Part shown: piece by piece, positions 1 to 8,665 of the stretch
Layout of the letters: the number at the start of each line of letters is the position of its first letter
Numbering within the stretch: position 1 is the first letter of the stretch
NCBI RefSeq assembly: GCF_029277445.1
Contig: NZ_CP119566.1
Coordinates: forward strand, 3,722,001-3,786,000
Direction of reading: 5' to 3'
Source of the DNA: Pararhizobium qamdonense
GTDB taxonomy: Bacteria > Pseudomonadota > Alphaproteobacteria > Rhizobiales > Rhizobiaceae
DNA length: 64,000 bases
Translations under genes and position numbers: made by a program
The notes under the pieces: generated by a model
What the model saw: the letters and a program-made list of their open reading frames with translations, nothing else
Databases searched by the model: none
What the model was told of the DNA's origin: nothing

Positions 1-77
1 CGAATTTAGGGCAAACTCCTGCCCAGCCAGACACGCCAGAGCCGCCCCCTGCGGCTGCGCGCCAGGAAAGAACTGTT

Positions 78-1937
78 ATGTCGACGTCACCCGCTCTTAC
101 ATCACAGGCTCTGCTTCTGCTCGGTGGCGCTGTCGTCGCAGCGCCGATCTTCAAGAAGCTCGGGCTCGGCACCGTCCTTGGCTATCTGGCGGCCGGCGTC
201 ATCATTGGCCCGCTGCTGCACCAGATCAGCGACGGCGAACAGATCCTCGGTTTTGCGGAACTGGGCGTCGTATTCCTGCTGTTCGTCATTGGCCTGGAGC
301 TGAAGCCCTCGCGCCTGTGGCAGATGCGGCGCGACATTTTCGGACTTGGCAGCGCGCAGGTGCTGGTAACAGGCGCTTTGATCTCCGCCATCGTTTTCTT
401 CGCCGGGCTGCTCGACTGGAGCGGCAGCGTCATCACCGGGTTCGGCCTGGCGCTGTCCTCCACCGCCTTTGCGCTGCAGATCCTCGATGAGAATGGCGAC
501 ACCAATACGCGCCATGGCCAGCGCGCCTTCTCGGTGCTGCTGTTGCAGGATCTGGCGATCGTGCCGCTTCTGGCGCTGATCCCGCTGGTTGCCCTGCAGG
601 CACCGGAAGATACGACGCCGCCGCTGCAGGATTTTTCCGTGGCCGTCGGCGCCATCCTGATCATGGTGGTCGCCGGGCGCTATCTGCTCAATCCGCTGTT
701 CCAGGTGATCTCCCGCACGGGCGCGCGCGAGGTGATGATCGCCGCAGCCCTGTTCATCGTTCTGGGCGCCGCCACGCTGATGCAGCTGGCCGGACTTTCC
801 ATGGCGATGGGGGCGTTTCTGGCCGGCGTGCTTCTGGCGGAATCGTCCTACCGGCACGAACTGGAGGCGGATATCGAGCCGTTTCGCGGGCTTCTGCTTG
901 CCCTGTTCTTCATGGCGGTCGGACTGTCGCTCGATCTCAAGGTCATCGTCGACAACTATGTGCTGATCCTGATCGCGGTCCCCTCTCTGATGCTGCTCAA
1001 GGCTCTGGTGATCTACACGATCTGCCGGCTGACCGGCTCGCCGCACAATGATGCCGTGCGCATCGGCCTGCTTCTGCCGCAGGGTGGCGAATTCGGTTTC
1101 GTGCTGTTTACGGCAGCCGCCAGCGCCGGCGTGTTTCCCGACAGCTGGGCATCGCTTCTCATCGTCATCGTCACCCTGTCCATGGCACTGACGCCGGCAG
1201 CCTCCGCGCTTTCAGGGCTTCTCATGCAGGAGCAGGACGAGGCAACCGAAGAGATGGAAGAGGATTTTGAGGGGGCTGGCGCCGACGTGCTGATGATCGG
1301 GTTTTCCCGCTTCGGCCAGATCGCCTCGCAAATCCTGCTTGCCGGTGGCCGCGAGGTGACGATCATCGATCATTCCGCCGCCCGTGTGCGCCAGGCCGCG
1401 ACCTTCGGGTTCCGCATCTATTTCGGCGATGGAACGCGGCTGGACGTGCTGCGCGCCGCCGGCATCGAGCGCGCCAAGATCGTTGCCATCTGCACGCAGA
1501 AGCAGGAGATCACCGACCGGATCGTCGATATGGTGCAGGCGGAATATCCCAATGCCCGGATTTTCGCGCGCGCCTATGACCGGCTGCACACGCTGTCGCT
1601 GCGCGCCCGCGGCGTCGATTACGAGCTGCGCGAGACCTTCGAGTCCGGCCTCGTCTTCGGACGCAAGACGCTGGAAGGATTGGGGATTGCCGATAACGAG
1701 GCTGAGGCCATCATGAACGATATCCGCCGCCGCGACGAGGCCCGCCTGGTGGTGCAGGAAGCCGAAGGCATCAGTGCCGGACGCGACATGCTGCATTTCG
1801 AACCGGTAAAGCCGGAGCCGCTGATCAAGCCCCGGCGCGAGACGGCACCCTCGCTTGCCGCCGACGACGATATCCTGCCGTCAGCCCCGCCGGTAAAGCC
1901 GAAACCGGCAGCCGAGGTTCTTGCCAAGGCGGATTGA
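78..1937 (+). CDS. CPA2-family monovalent cation:proton antiporter (KefB/KefC-like)
   Basis: A 619-residue inner-membrane antiporter, expected to exchange K+ or Na+ for H+. Residues about 5-385 are a run of hydrophobic helices typical of the Na+/H+ exchanger fold. After a short acidic linker (QDEATEEMEED) a cytosolic TrkA-N/RCK domain starts near residue 405 with the nucleotide-binding motif MIGFSRFGQ, close to the GFGRFGQ motif of KefC. Such domains gate the channel in response to NAD(H) or glutathione adducts. The last 50 residues are Pro/Lys-rich and probably disordered. ATG start preceded by AGGAAAG. The family call is firm; the ion and the glutathione gating are inferred, and no KefF/KefG-type partner gene lies next to it. 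Confidence 0.93.
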   Translation: MSTSPALTSQALLLLGGAVVAAPIFKKLGLGTVLGYLAAGVIIGPLLHQISDGEQILGFAELGVVFLLFVIGLELKPSRLWQMRRDIFGLGSAQVLVTGALISAIVFFAGLLDWSGSVITGFGLALSSTAFALQILDENGDTNTRHGQRAFSVLLLQDLAIVPLLALIPLVALQAPEDTTPPLQDFSVAVGAILIMVVAGRYLLNPLFQVISRTGAREVMIAAALFIVLGAATLMQLAGLSMAMGAFLAGVLLAESSYRHELEADIEPFRGLLLALFFMAVGLSLDLKVIVDNYVLILIAVPSLMLLKALVIYTICRLTGSPHNDAVRIGLLLPQGGEFGFVLFTAAASAGVFPDSWASLLIVIVTLSMALTPAASALSGLLMQEQDEATEEMEEDFEGAGADVLMIGFSRFGQIASQILLAGGREVTIIDHSAARVRQAATFGFRIYFGDGTRLDVLRAAGIERAKIVAICTQKQEITDRIVDMVQAEYPNARIFARAYDRLHTLSLRARGVDYELRETFESGLVFGRKTLEGLGIADNEAEAIMNDIRRRDEARLVVQEAEGISAGRDMLHFEPVKPEPLIKPRRETAPSLAADDDILPSAPPVKPKPAAEVLAKAD

Positions 1938-2132
1938 TAAAACAGGAGCACGCGACAGGCAGCCTTGGCAGAATGATCGCCGCCGCCTCATATTATATAC
2001 AACTTTAAAATGGTATTCGCAGTATGCACCTTGCGGCACTGAAAGCGTTGCAAAAGCGGCTGATACCGCAATTGACAAACTCATTCCAACCCGTATTTCT
2101 TTTCCCAAATTGCAACCATGGGAGGAGATTCG

Positions 2133-3380
2133 GTGCATATGGAGATGGGAAAACATTCAAAAACCGGCGCAATTTCGAAAATGGCCTTGGCCGCTGCTCT
2201 GGCCTGTCCATTGACCGTGCGAGCGGCAGACCCGCCGAAATTTCCGCAGACGATTGCGCAGGCGATCGAAGCCGAGAAGCGCAACGAGATGCCGCCGACC
2301 GGTTTTTACGACCAGCCCGTTGCGCTTGAAGCCGGACGGGCGGGTGCACTTCTCGCCACGGAAAGCGTCACGGGTTACGCATTGCCGCCTGGCACCGGTG
2401 CGACGCGCATTCTTTATCAGTCCCTCCAGGGCGGCAAGGATGCGGTGACCTCGGGCGTGGTGCTTACTCCGGCCGGCACACCGCCTGCCGGAGGCTGGCC
2501 GGTCATCGCCTGGGCGCATGGCACAAGCGGCATGGCGCGCCAATGTGCGCCCTCGGCGATGAAGGACGTCTATTACGGCGCAAAAGGCCTGACCGACATG
2601 CTCGCCGCCGGATTTGCCGTCGTCGCCACCGACTATTACGGGCTCGGGGCGCCGGGTGCGCATCCCTATATGAACAAGGCCGATCACGCCGAAGACATCA
2701 TCAACGCGCTCCCGGCGGCACAGGCGGCTGTTCCGGCCCTTGGTAAAAAATGGGTAGTTTCCGGCCATTCGCAGGGCGGGCTTGCCGCATGGGGTGTTGC
2801 CGAAGCGCTGAGGGTGAACCCGGATGAAAACTATCTGGGCGCCGTGTCGATCGCGGCTGCAACGCATCTTGGCTGGTTTCTCGATCATCCCGAAGCGACC
2901 AAGGGCGCGGGGTTCTATCTCGGCTGGCACGCCTATGGCGTGGCGCAGCGTTATCCCGGCGACTTCAAGCCTGCCGACATGCTGTCGCAGACCGGTCAGT
3001 CGCATTACAAGGACATCACCGAAAACGGCTGCCTATACTATGCGGCCCTCACCTATGCCGGTGTCGAGGCACCGCAGATGCTCAAGCCGGAATGGCGTGA
3101 GAACGGCCCGGTGCGAAAATTCTTCCTTGAAAACTCCGCCGGGGAAACGCCGATTGCAGGACCGATCCTGGTCATTGCCGGCGAGGGCGACAATGCCGTG
3201 CCGGTGGAGGCCACCCGCGACGCGGTCAAGAAAGCCTGCGCGCTGAAACCGGAGCTGGAATATCGCAGCTTTCCCGGCCTCGACCATCTCGCCGCAATGA
3301 CCAAAACCACCAGCGTCCAGATCGACTGGATCAAGGACCGGTTTGCCGGAAAGGCAGCGCCCAGCAATTGCGAGGGCTGA
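2133..3380 (+). CDS. Secreted alpha/beta hydrolase, secretory-lipase (LIP) family
   Basis: About 415 residues. The GTG at 2133 is preferred because GGAGGAG ends about 6 bases upstream; ATGs at 2118 and 2139 are in-frame alternatives. The N-terminus has a basic patch, a hydrophobic stretch (MALAAALACPL) and a likely signal-peptidase site after VRA, so the protein is probably periplasmic or secreted. The nucleophile elbow GHSQGG lies near residue 211, a likely catalytic Asp in GEGDNAVP near 353 and His in GLDHLAAM near 385. The pattern GYALPPGT followed by a YYGLG segment resembles the secretory-lipase family. Substrate unknown; ester or lipid hydrolysis is inferred. Convergent with the patatin gene downstream. 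Confidence 0.8.
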   Translation: MHMEMGKHSKTGAISKMALAAALACPLTVRAADPPKFPQTIAQAIEAEKRNEMPPTGFYDQPVALEAGRAGALLATESVTGYALPPGTGATRILYQSLQGGKDAVTSGVVLTPAGTPPAGGWPVIAWAHGTSGMARQCAPSAMKDVYYGAKGLTDMLAAGFAVVATDYYGLGAPGAHPYMNKADHAEDIINALPAAQAAVPALGKKWVVSGHSQGGLAAWGVAEALRVNPDENYLGAVSIAAATHLGWFLDHPEATKGAGFYLGWHAYGVAQRYPGDFKPADMLSQTGQSHYKDITENGCLYYAALTYAGVEAPQMLKPEWRENGPVRKFFLENSAGETPIAGPILVIAGEGDNAVPVEATRDAVKKACALKPELEYRSFPGLDHLAAMTKTTSVQIDWIKDRFAGKAAPSNCEG

Positions 3381-3392
3381 TCAGCGATCTCG

Positions 3393-3425
3393 TTTTCCCG
3401 GCCGCCATGGAGGGGGCCGGGAAAA
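3393..3425. terminator. Inverted repeat between convergent genes
   Basis: A perfect 11-bp inverted repeat, TTTTCCCGGCC at 3393-3403 and GGCCGGGAAAA at 3415-3425, sits between the convergent lipase-like and patatin genes. The A/T ends are part of the stem, so each strand ends in paired bases and not a free T tract. A bidirectional terminator is the natural reading but not a textbook one. Confidence 0.5.
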
Positions 3426-3437
3426 TGCGCCAAGTGC

Positions 3438-4307
3438 TTACAGCTTCATCCGGGCTTCGATGGCGTGGCCGAGCGCCGCCTTCAGCTGATCCTTGACGGC
3501 AGCCGTTGCCGTCAGCACTTCCTGTGCCCTGAGAAAATCCATGACCCGGAAGCGGTTGACCTCGGGGCGCAACAGGATATCCGGCGGATGTGCCTTCATC
3601 TTCATGGCGATGATCGACTGCATCATCAGCTGGCTGGCGCCAAACAGGCTGTCGATCCGGCTTGGCATGGTTTCGCCGTCGCCGTCCGGTCCGCCGACCA
3701 CATCGACAGCGATGACGATATCGGCGAGCCCTTTTAGAAGATCGAACGGCACGGGATTGCAGATGCCGCCGTCGATCATCACGCGGCCGCCGATGCGCAC
3801 CGGCATGAACATGGCCGGGATTGCCGCCGATGCGGCAAGCGCCTGATGCAGGTCGCCGCTTTTGCAGACATGCTCTGACTGCCCGTAATAATCGGTCGCG
3901 GTGACCTGCAGCGGGATGCCGAGACCGGCAAATTCTTTTGGGATTGCCGGCGGCAGGAAGGCAGGCAGGATGCGTTCGAGATTGAACTGGCCGAAGCGGA
4001 AACCGCCCACGACCGCCTGTTTGAAACTGGCCGGGCGCACGCTCCAGAGCCGGTTGACGATCTCCTTGCGGCGGCCGACGGTGGCAAGCGTATGCTCACG
4101 GATCTCAGCGCCGCTGATGCCTGCCGCCATGGCTGCGCCCATGATGGCGCCGATCGACGAGCCGGCTATCACGGTGGGACGGATGCCGAGTTCGTCCAGC
4201 GCCTCGATCACGTGAATATGGGCAAGCCCGCGCGCACCGCCGCCGCCGAAGGCGATGGCGACGGTCGGGTCCGCCGGTTTTTTCGATGTTTCGAGGCCTT
4301 GCGTCAT
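3438..4307 (-). CDS. Patatin-like phospholipase/esterase (RssA/NTE-type)
   Basis: A 289-residue protein with the patatin catalytic dyad: oxyanion motif FGGGGARG near residue 20, nucleophile GSSIG near 45 and the Asp in DGGICNP near 165. Patatins hydrolyse acyl esters of lipids; small cytosolic bacterial members such as RssA have no settled substrate. The open frame runs upstream into rsmD, but the ATG at 4307 begins the conserved part and has GGAAAG 9-10 bases upstream. It starts 19 bases after rsmD stops, so it is probably co-transcribed with the two rRNA-modification genes. No signal peptide is visible. Function within that operon is unknown. Confidence 0.88.
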   Translation of the reverse strand: MTQGLETSKKPADPTVAIAFGGGGARGLAHIHVIEALDELGIRPTVIAGSSIGAIMGAAMAAGISGAEIREHTLATVGRRKEIVNRLWSVRPASFKQAVVGGFRFGQFNLERILPAFLPPAIPKEFAGLGIPLQVTATDYYGQSEHVCKSGDLHQALAASAAIPAMFMPVRIGGRVMIDGGICNPVPFDLLKGLADIVIAVDVVGGPDGDGETMPSRIDSLFGASQLMMQSIIAMKMKAHPPDILLRPEVNRFRVMDFLRAQEVLTATAAVKDQLKAALGHAIEARMKL

Positions 4308-4326
4308 GCTCAGCGTCTTTCCGGTG

Positions 4327-4884
4327 TCACACGGCGCGGTAACGGTAGAAATGCATCCGGGTTTCTCCGAACTGGCGGTCTTCGACCAGTTCGAAACCGT
4401 CCTGAAGGACCGGCGAAATATCGGCCCGCTCTTCGAGAATCGCCAGCGCCCCCGGCACCAGCCAGCCGCCCGCTGCCGCCGATGCCAGCGCCTTTTCGCC
4501 GAGACCTTTGCCATAGGGCGGATCGGCAAACAGGAACTGGAACGGCTCGACGGTGCCGGCGGCACCGAGATCGGTGGCATCGCGGCGGAAGACACGCGCC
4601 CGGCCGGTCAGGCCGAACGCTTCGATATTAGTGCGCAGCAGGCCCCTGCCCTCGGTGCCCATTTCAACGAACAGAGCCTGACGGCAGCCGCGCGACAGGG
4701 CTTCCAGCCCCACCGCGCCGGTGCCTGCAAACAGATCGAGAACCCGGCCCTCAAGCGCATCCGGATAGGCATGGCTTAAAATATTGAACAGGCTTTCGCG
4801 CGTCCGGTCCGTGGTCGGCCGGATGTCGTTGGAGCTCGGCGTTGCCAGCCCGCGACCGCGAAATTCGCCAGCAACGATCCGCAC
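4327..4884 (-). CDS. rsmD: 16S rRNA (guanine966-N2)-methyltransferase RsmD
   Basis: 185 residues, normal for RsmD, which methylates G966 of 16S rRNA during 30S assembly. Visible signatures are MRIVAGEFRG at the start, RPTTDRTRESLFNIL, the SAM-binding motif LDLFAGTGAVGLE and the catalytic DPPY in LFADPPYGKG. The start codon is GTG at 4884, six bases after the stop of the pseudouridine synthase gene, which indicates one transcript. The C-terminus (MHFYRYRAV) is complete. Confidence 0.95.
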   Translation of the reverse strand: MRIVAGEFRGRGLATPSSNDIRPTTDRTRESLFNILSHAYPDALEGRVLDLFAGTGAVGLEALSRGCRQALFVEMGTEGRGLLRTNIEAFGLTGRARVFRRDATDLGAAGTVEPFQFLFADPPYGKGLGEKALASAAAGGWLVPGALAILEERADISPVLQDGFELVEDRQFGETRMHFYRYRAV

Positions 4885-4890
4885 CGGCGC

Positions 4891-6888
4891 TTAGTTCCCG
4901 CGTCCGCGTGGCTTGCCGCCGGCCGGGCGTCCGCCCGCAGGCTTTCCACCGCCGCCACCCGGTTTGCGGGGACCGCCGGTCTTTGCGCCGAACGGCTTTG
5001 CGCCACCCGGCTTGCCGCCGAAGGATTTGCCGCCGGCCGGCCGGTCACCCGAAGGCTTGCCGCCGAACGGACGGTCGCCCTGCGGGCGGTCGGAACGCGG
5101 CGGACGATCACCGAAATCCCGTGGCTTGCGGTCGCCATCCTCACGCGAGAAGGACTTTTCGCCGAAGGGCTTGCGCGGGCGCTCGCCTGCCGGACGGTCA
5201 CCGGCAGGCCGGTCGCTTCTCGGCCGGTCGGAGAACGACCGTGCGCCTTCAGTGCGCGGCTTGCGGTCACCGAACGGCTTGTCGCCACCTTCGCGGCGCG
5301 GCGGGCGATCTCCCTGAGGCCGGTCGCCACGCGGACGATCGCCGCGCGGAGCGCGGTCGCCGAAGCTGCGGGCGCCACGATCGTCGCCGCCCGAACGCTT
5401 GCGGTCGCCGCCCCGGCCTTCGTCGCGGCTCGGCTCGTCGGTTGCGCGGATCCAGTCATTGTCGTCTGCGTCACGCGTGACGATCACGCGCGGGCCGCGA
5501 TCGGGACGATCGTAGACGGAGGCCTTCTTGCGGTCCGGGTCGAACTTCCGGTTGGATTTCGTCGCCAGGCCGTCCTTGGTCTTGCCATACCGCTTGACCG
5601 CCGGTGCACCTTCCGGACGCTCGCGGCGCACGGGCTTTTCAGCGGTGTCGGCAGCCTGCGCGTCCTTGGCCTTCTTTTCCGGCAGAGGCCGGGCGCCGGG
5701 CGCCATCCAGACATTGGCCTTGCGGGCGCGGAAACCCGGCTCGCGCTTGGGGCCATCGAATTTCGCCTCGGGCGCATCGCGGCCGCCACGGTCATTGCGC
5801 TCTGGGCGGGCGGAGCCGCGATCGTCGCGCCGGGTCGTATCCAGGCGCGACAAGGCACGCTCGCGCTTGTCGCCGGCCTTTTCCTTGAAGGCACCGCGCT
5901 CGCGGGCTTCCGGCTTTCCGGCCGCCCATTCGTTCTTCTGCGGCTTTTCGTCTTCGGCGGCTGCAGCATCGAAGATCGGCGCATCGAAATTCGCCTTGGC
6001 ATCTTCGATCAGGCGCGGACCGAGCTGGTCGCGCAGCGTGCGGCCACGGATTTCCTGCGCCTGGCCTTCCGGCAGCTCGCCGAGCTGGAACGGGCCATAG
6101 GAAATGCGGATCAGCCGGTTCACGTCGAGCCCGAGCGCGCCCATGACGTTCTTGATTTCCCGGTTCTTGCCCTCGCGCAGGCCCATGGTGATCCAGACAT
6201 TGGACCCTTGAACCTTGTCGAGCGTCGCGTCGATCGCGCCATAGAGCACGCCATCAACGGCGATGCCGTCCTTCAACTTGTCGAGCGCTGCCTGGTCGAT
6301 CGTGCCGTGGGCGCGGACGCGGTAGCGGCGTAGCCAGCCGGTGGCGGGCAGTTCCAGCACGCGGGCAAGACCACCGTCATTGGTGAGCAGCAGCAGGCCT
6401 TCGGTGTTGATGTCGAGGCGGCCGATGGACAGGACGCGCGGCAATTCTTCCGGCAGGTTGTCGAAAACGGTCGGGCGGCCTTCCGGATCGGAATTGGTGG
6501 TCACTAGGCCGGACGGCTTGTGATAGAGCCAGAGGCGGGTGCGCTCGATGCCCCGGATCGGCTGGCCGTCCACTTCTATGTGATCGGCCAGCGTTGCATT
6601 GACGACCGGGCTGTCGAGCAGCTTGCCGTTCAGCGAAACGCGGCCTTCCATGATCATGCGCTCGATATCGCGGCGCGAGGCGACGCCTGCGCGCGCCATG
6701 ATCTTGGAAATGCGCTGCGGCACATCGGCGCCGACGGTTTCGGTTGCTGCCGGCCGTGGCTTGCGCGGCTTTTCCGTATCGGTGCTGTCAACCGCCGAAT
6801 GATCGGCAGCGGTCTTGCGCGCGCCGGGCTTCTTGTCGGACCGTGCGGGTTTGCCGCCAGGCCGCTGGGGCTTGTCTTTGAATGTCAT
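4891..6888 (-). CDS. rRNA pseudouridine synthase, RluB/RsuA family, with long Arg/Gly-rich tail
   Basis: 665 residues, more than twice the size of a typical RluB or RsuA. After a basic N-terminal arm comes an S4 RNA-binding domain (PQRISKIMARAGVASRR, from about residue 58) and a catalytic domain with GRLDINTEGLLLL, whose Asp near residue 157 is the catalytic residue of the family. The catalytic part ends near residue 290. The remaining 375 residues are low-complexity, dominated by Gly, Arg, Asp, Pro and Lys, with many variants of the unit GDRP, and end in GGKPRGRGN. Likely modifies 23S rRNA (RluB, U2605) or 16S (RsuA, U516); RluB is more probable but not shown. First gene of the cluster with rsmD and the patatin gene. 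Confidence 0.9.
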   Translation of the reverse strand: MTFKDKPQRPGGKPARSDKKPGARKTAADHSAVDSTDTEKPRKPRPAATETVGADVPQRISKIMARAGVASRRDIERMIMEGRVSLNGKLLDSPVVNATLADHIEVDGQPIRGIERTRLWLYHKPSGLVTTNSDPEGRPTVFDNLPEELPRVLSIGRLDINTEGLLLLTNDGGLARVLELPATGWLRRYRVRAHGTIDQAALDKLKDGIAVDGVLYGAIDATLDKVQGSNVWITMGLREGKNREIKNVMGALGLDVNRLIRISYGPFQLGELPEGQAQEIRGRTLRDQLGPRLIEDAKANFDAPIFDAAAAEDEKPQKNEWAAGKPEARERGAFKEKAGDKRERALSRLDTTRRDDRGSARPERNDRGGRDAPEAKFDGPKREPGFRARKANVWMAPGARPLPEKKAKDAQAADTAEKPVRRERPEGAPAVKRYGKTKDGLATKSNRKFDPDRKKASVYDRPDRGPRVIVTRDADDNDWIRATDEPSRDEGRGGDRKRSGGDDRGARSFGDRAPRGDRPRGDRPQGDRPPRREGGDKPFGDRKPRTEGARSFSDRPRSDRPAGDRPAGERPRKPFGEKSFSREDGDRKPRDFGDRPPRSDRPQGDRPFGGKPSGDRPAGGKSFGGKPGGAKPFGAKTGGPRKPGGGGGKPAGGRPAGGKPRGRGN

Positions 6889-6964
6889 TTGTGTTGCCTG
6901 CCTTTTGGGCTGTCCTATCAGGTCACGGCCCTTGGGTTAAGAGAAATTATCATGGGTCGCAACG

Positions 6965-7414
6965 ATGGCTGAAACGAGCCGGTTTATGGATTTGGCCTTG
7001 GACGAGGCCAGAATGGCAGCCGCCCGCGGCGAAGTGCCTGTGGGCGCAGTTCTTGTCTTAAACGGCACGATCATCGCCAGCGCCGGGAACCGCACGCGCG
7101 AGCGCAACGATGTCACCGCGCATGCCGAAATCGAAGTGATCCGCGCGGCATCCAGCATTATCGGTGCCGAGCGGCTGAACGGCGCCGACCTCTACGTGAC
7201 GCTGGAACCCTGCACCATGTGCGCGGCCGCCATTTCGTTTGCCCGGCTGCGCCGGCTTTACTATGGGGCGGAAGACCCAAAGGGCGGCGGCGTCGATAAC
7301 GGTGTCCGCTTTTTCAGCCAGCCGACCTGCCATCACGCACCCGATGTCTATTCCGGACTGTCCGGACAAAGCGCTGCGGACATCCTCAAGGAATTCTTTG
7401 CCGGACGGCGGTGA
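6965..7414 (+). CDS. tadA: tRNA adenosine(34) deaminase TadA
   Basis: 149 residues. TadA converts A34 to inosine in the anticodon of tRNA-Arg(ACG), which lets it read CGN codons. The zinc-dependent deaminase signatures are present: HAEIEVIRAA (zinc His and proton-shuttling Glu) and PCTMCAAAI (two zinc Cys). The C-terminal part, RFFSQPTCHHAPDVYSG, matches TadA more than free nucleoside deaminases. It is transcribed divergently from the pseudouridine synthase with only 76 bases between start codons, so the promoters must be close together. Confidence 0.95.
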   Translation: MAETSRFMDLALDEARMAAARGEVPVGAVLVLNGTIIASAGNRTRERNDVTAHAEIEVIRAASSIIGAERLNGADLYVTLEPCTMCAAAISFARLRRLYYGAEDPKGGGVDNGVRFFSQPTCHHAPDVYSGLSGQSAADILKEFFAGRR

Positions 7415-7429
7415 GGGTCACCTTTATTT

Positions 7430-7906
7430 CTACCCGGCGGCAAAGCTTTCAAGCGCTTCGCCGGACAGACGGTACCGCGTCCATTCCGACAGGGGCTCGG
7501 CGCCGATCGCCTCATAGGCCTTGATGGCTGGCTCATTCCAGTCGAGCACGCTCCACTCGAAGCGGCCGCATCCCTTTTCAACCGCGATCCGTGCCAGATA
7601 GCGCAGCATCGTGCGTCCGGCGCCCGATCCGCGCTGGTCCGGTGTGATGTAGAGGTCTTCAAGGTAGAGGCCGTTGCGCGCCAGCCATGTGGAATAGCTG
7701 AAGAACCAGACGGCGAAACCGACGGGCACGCCATCGCGCTCGCAGATGGCCGCTTGTGACACGGAATGTTCGCCAAACATCGAGGAGGTCACCGTCTGAA
7801 CGGTCGCCTCGACCTCATGGCCTGCCTTTTCGTAGACGGCCAGTTCGCTGATGAAACGCAGGATGGTCTCTGCGTCCCTGGGGGTAGCCTTGCGAATTTC
7901 AAACAT
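7430..7906 (-). CDS. GNAT N-acetyltransferase, SSAT-like
   Basis: 158 residues forming one GNAT domain. The acetyl-CoA loop appears as YITPDQRGSGAGRTML, preceded by LYLEDL, and followed by CGRFEWSVLDWNEPAIKAYE, the pattern of diamine (spermidine/spermine-type) acetyltransferases. The acceptor cannot be fixed from sequence; polyamines or thialysine are typical for the subfamily. The gene starts six bases after the lipoprotein gene stops, so it is likely the last gene of an ileS-lipoprotein-GNAT transcript. It is convergent with tadA, 15 bases apart. Confidence 0.88.
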   Translation of the reverse strand: MFEIRKATPRDAETILRFISELAVYEKAGHEVEATVQTVTSSMFGEHSVSQAAICERDGVPVGFAVWFFSYSTWLARNGLYLEDLYITPDQRGSGAGRTMLRYLARIAVEKGCGRFEWSVLDWNEPAIKAYEAIGAEPLSEWTRYRLSGEALESFAAG

Positions 7907-7912
7907 CGAACA

Positions 7913-8530
7913 TCAGAAAATATCGTACCACTTCTTGCCGCTGCCCTTGACGGCGGCTTCCTTCTTGCGGCGGCGTTCCTTGACCTGTTCCGGCTCGCCC
8001 AGATCCGCCGTCGCCTCTTCCGGCAGCTTGCGGTATTCGAGCGGCGGGTCGCTGAGGAAGCGGCGCTTGTCGGCATAGGCGCCCATCTGGATCTTGCGGG
8101 CTTCGCGATAGGCCTTGGTCTGTTCAGCCGTCGTCAGATTGCGGCCATTGGCGCTGGATTTGGCCAGAGGCGAGACATACCCAATCGTATCGGCATTGGC
8201 ATCGGCTTCCGCGCGCAGACGCTGGCGCGTGTCTTCCGGCGATTCAACCCATTGCGGATTGTCCTTGCTGGCGAGATTTTGCTGCGGCTGAACCAATTGC
8301 GCGGCTTCGCCCGATGGCGGCAGAACCAGGCCGGGACGCGGCTGATACTTGACGGTATTGGGCTTGGCGCTCCCCAGGCTCACCGAGCTGCCAAGGTCGT
8401 CCATCAGATGTTCGCCGGCCGTCTTTTCGGTACCATAGGTCGGGCCGCCAATGCAGCCGGTCAGCACGACGCTGCCCGCTACAACGGCAAACAGGCCAGC
8501 ATACACTCGAAACTCTCGCGTCATTCCCAT
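7913..8530 (-). CDS. Predicted outer-membrane/periplasmic lipoprotein, unknown function
   Basis: About 205 residues. The ATG at 8530 is preferred: GGAAGGG lies 5 bases upstream and the protein then begins with a short basic region, a hydrophobic stretch and the lipobox LTGC near residue 22. The open frame extends 40 residues further upstream with no lipoprotein sense. After the lipidated Cys the sequence is Gln/Pro/Lys-rich; the C-terminal half is charged, with KERRRKKEAAVKGSGKK just before the end. No recognisable domain. Conserved lipoproteins of this sort sit beside ileS in rhizobia, which is recollection and not a search result. Confidence 0.75.
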   Translation of the reverse strand: MGMTREFRVYAGLFAVVAGSVVLTGCIGGPTYGTEKTAGEHLMDDLGSSVSLGSAKPNTVKYQPRPGLVLPPSGEAAQLVQPQQNLASKDNPQWVESPEDTRQRLRAEADANADTIGYVSPLAKSSANGRNLTTAEQTKAYREARKIQMGAYADKRRFLSDPPLEYRKLPEEATADLGEPEQVKERRRKKEAAVKGSGKKWYDIF

Positions 8531-8665
8531 GAAAACCCTTCCAGCGGTGCCGGCACGATCGATACTTGAGCGGCATTGCTGCGCCCATGACGGATAAATC
8601 CGCCGATTTTCAGGCAGGTTTACCGGATGAAGGCCAATTACGCAATTCACCCGGTAAACAATCCC

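Noticed and set aside
4913..5317. Repetitive DNA in the pseudouridine synthase tail, possible CRISPR or tandem array
   Set aside because: Repeats are degenerate, in frame and coding (GDRP units); no regular spacers.
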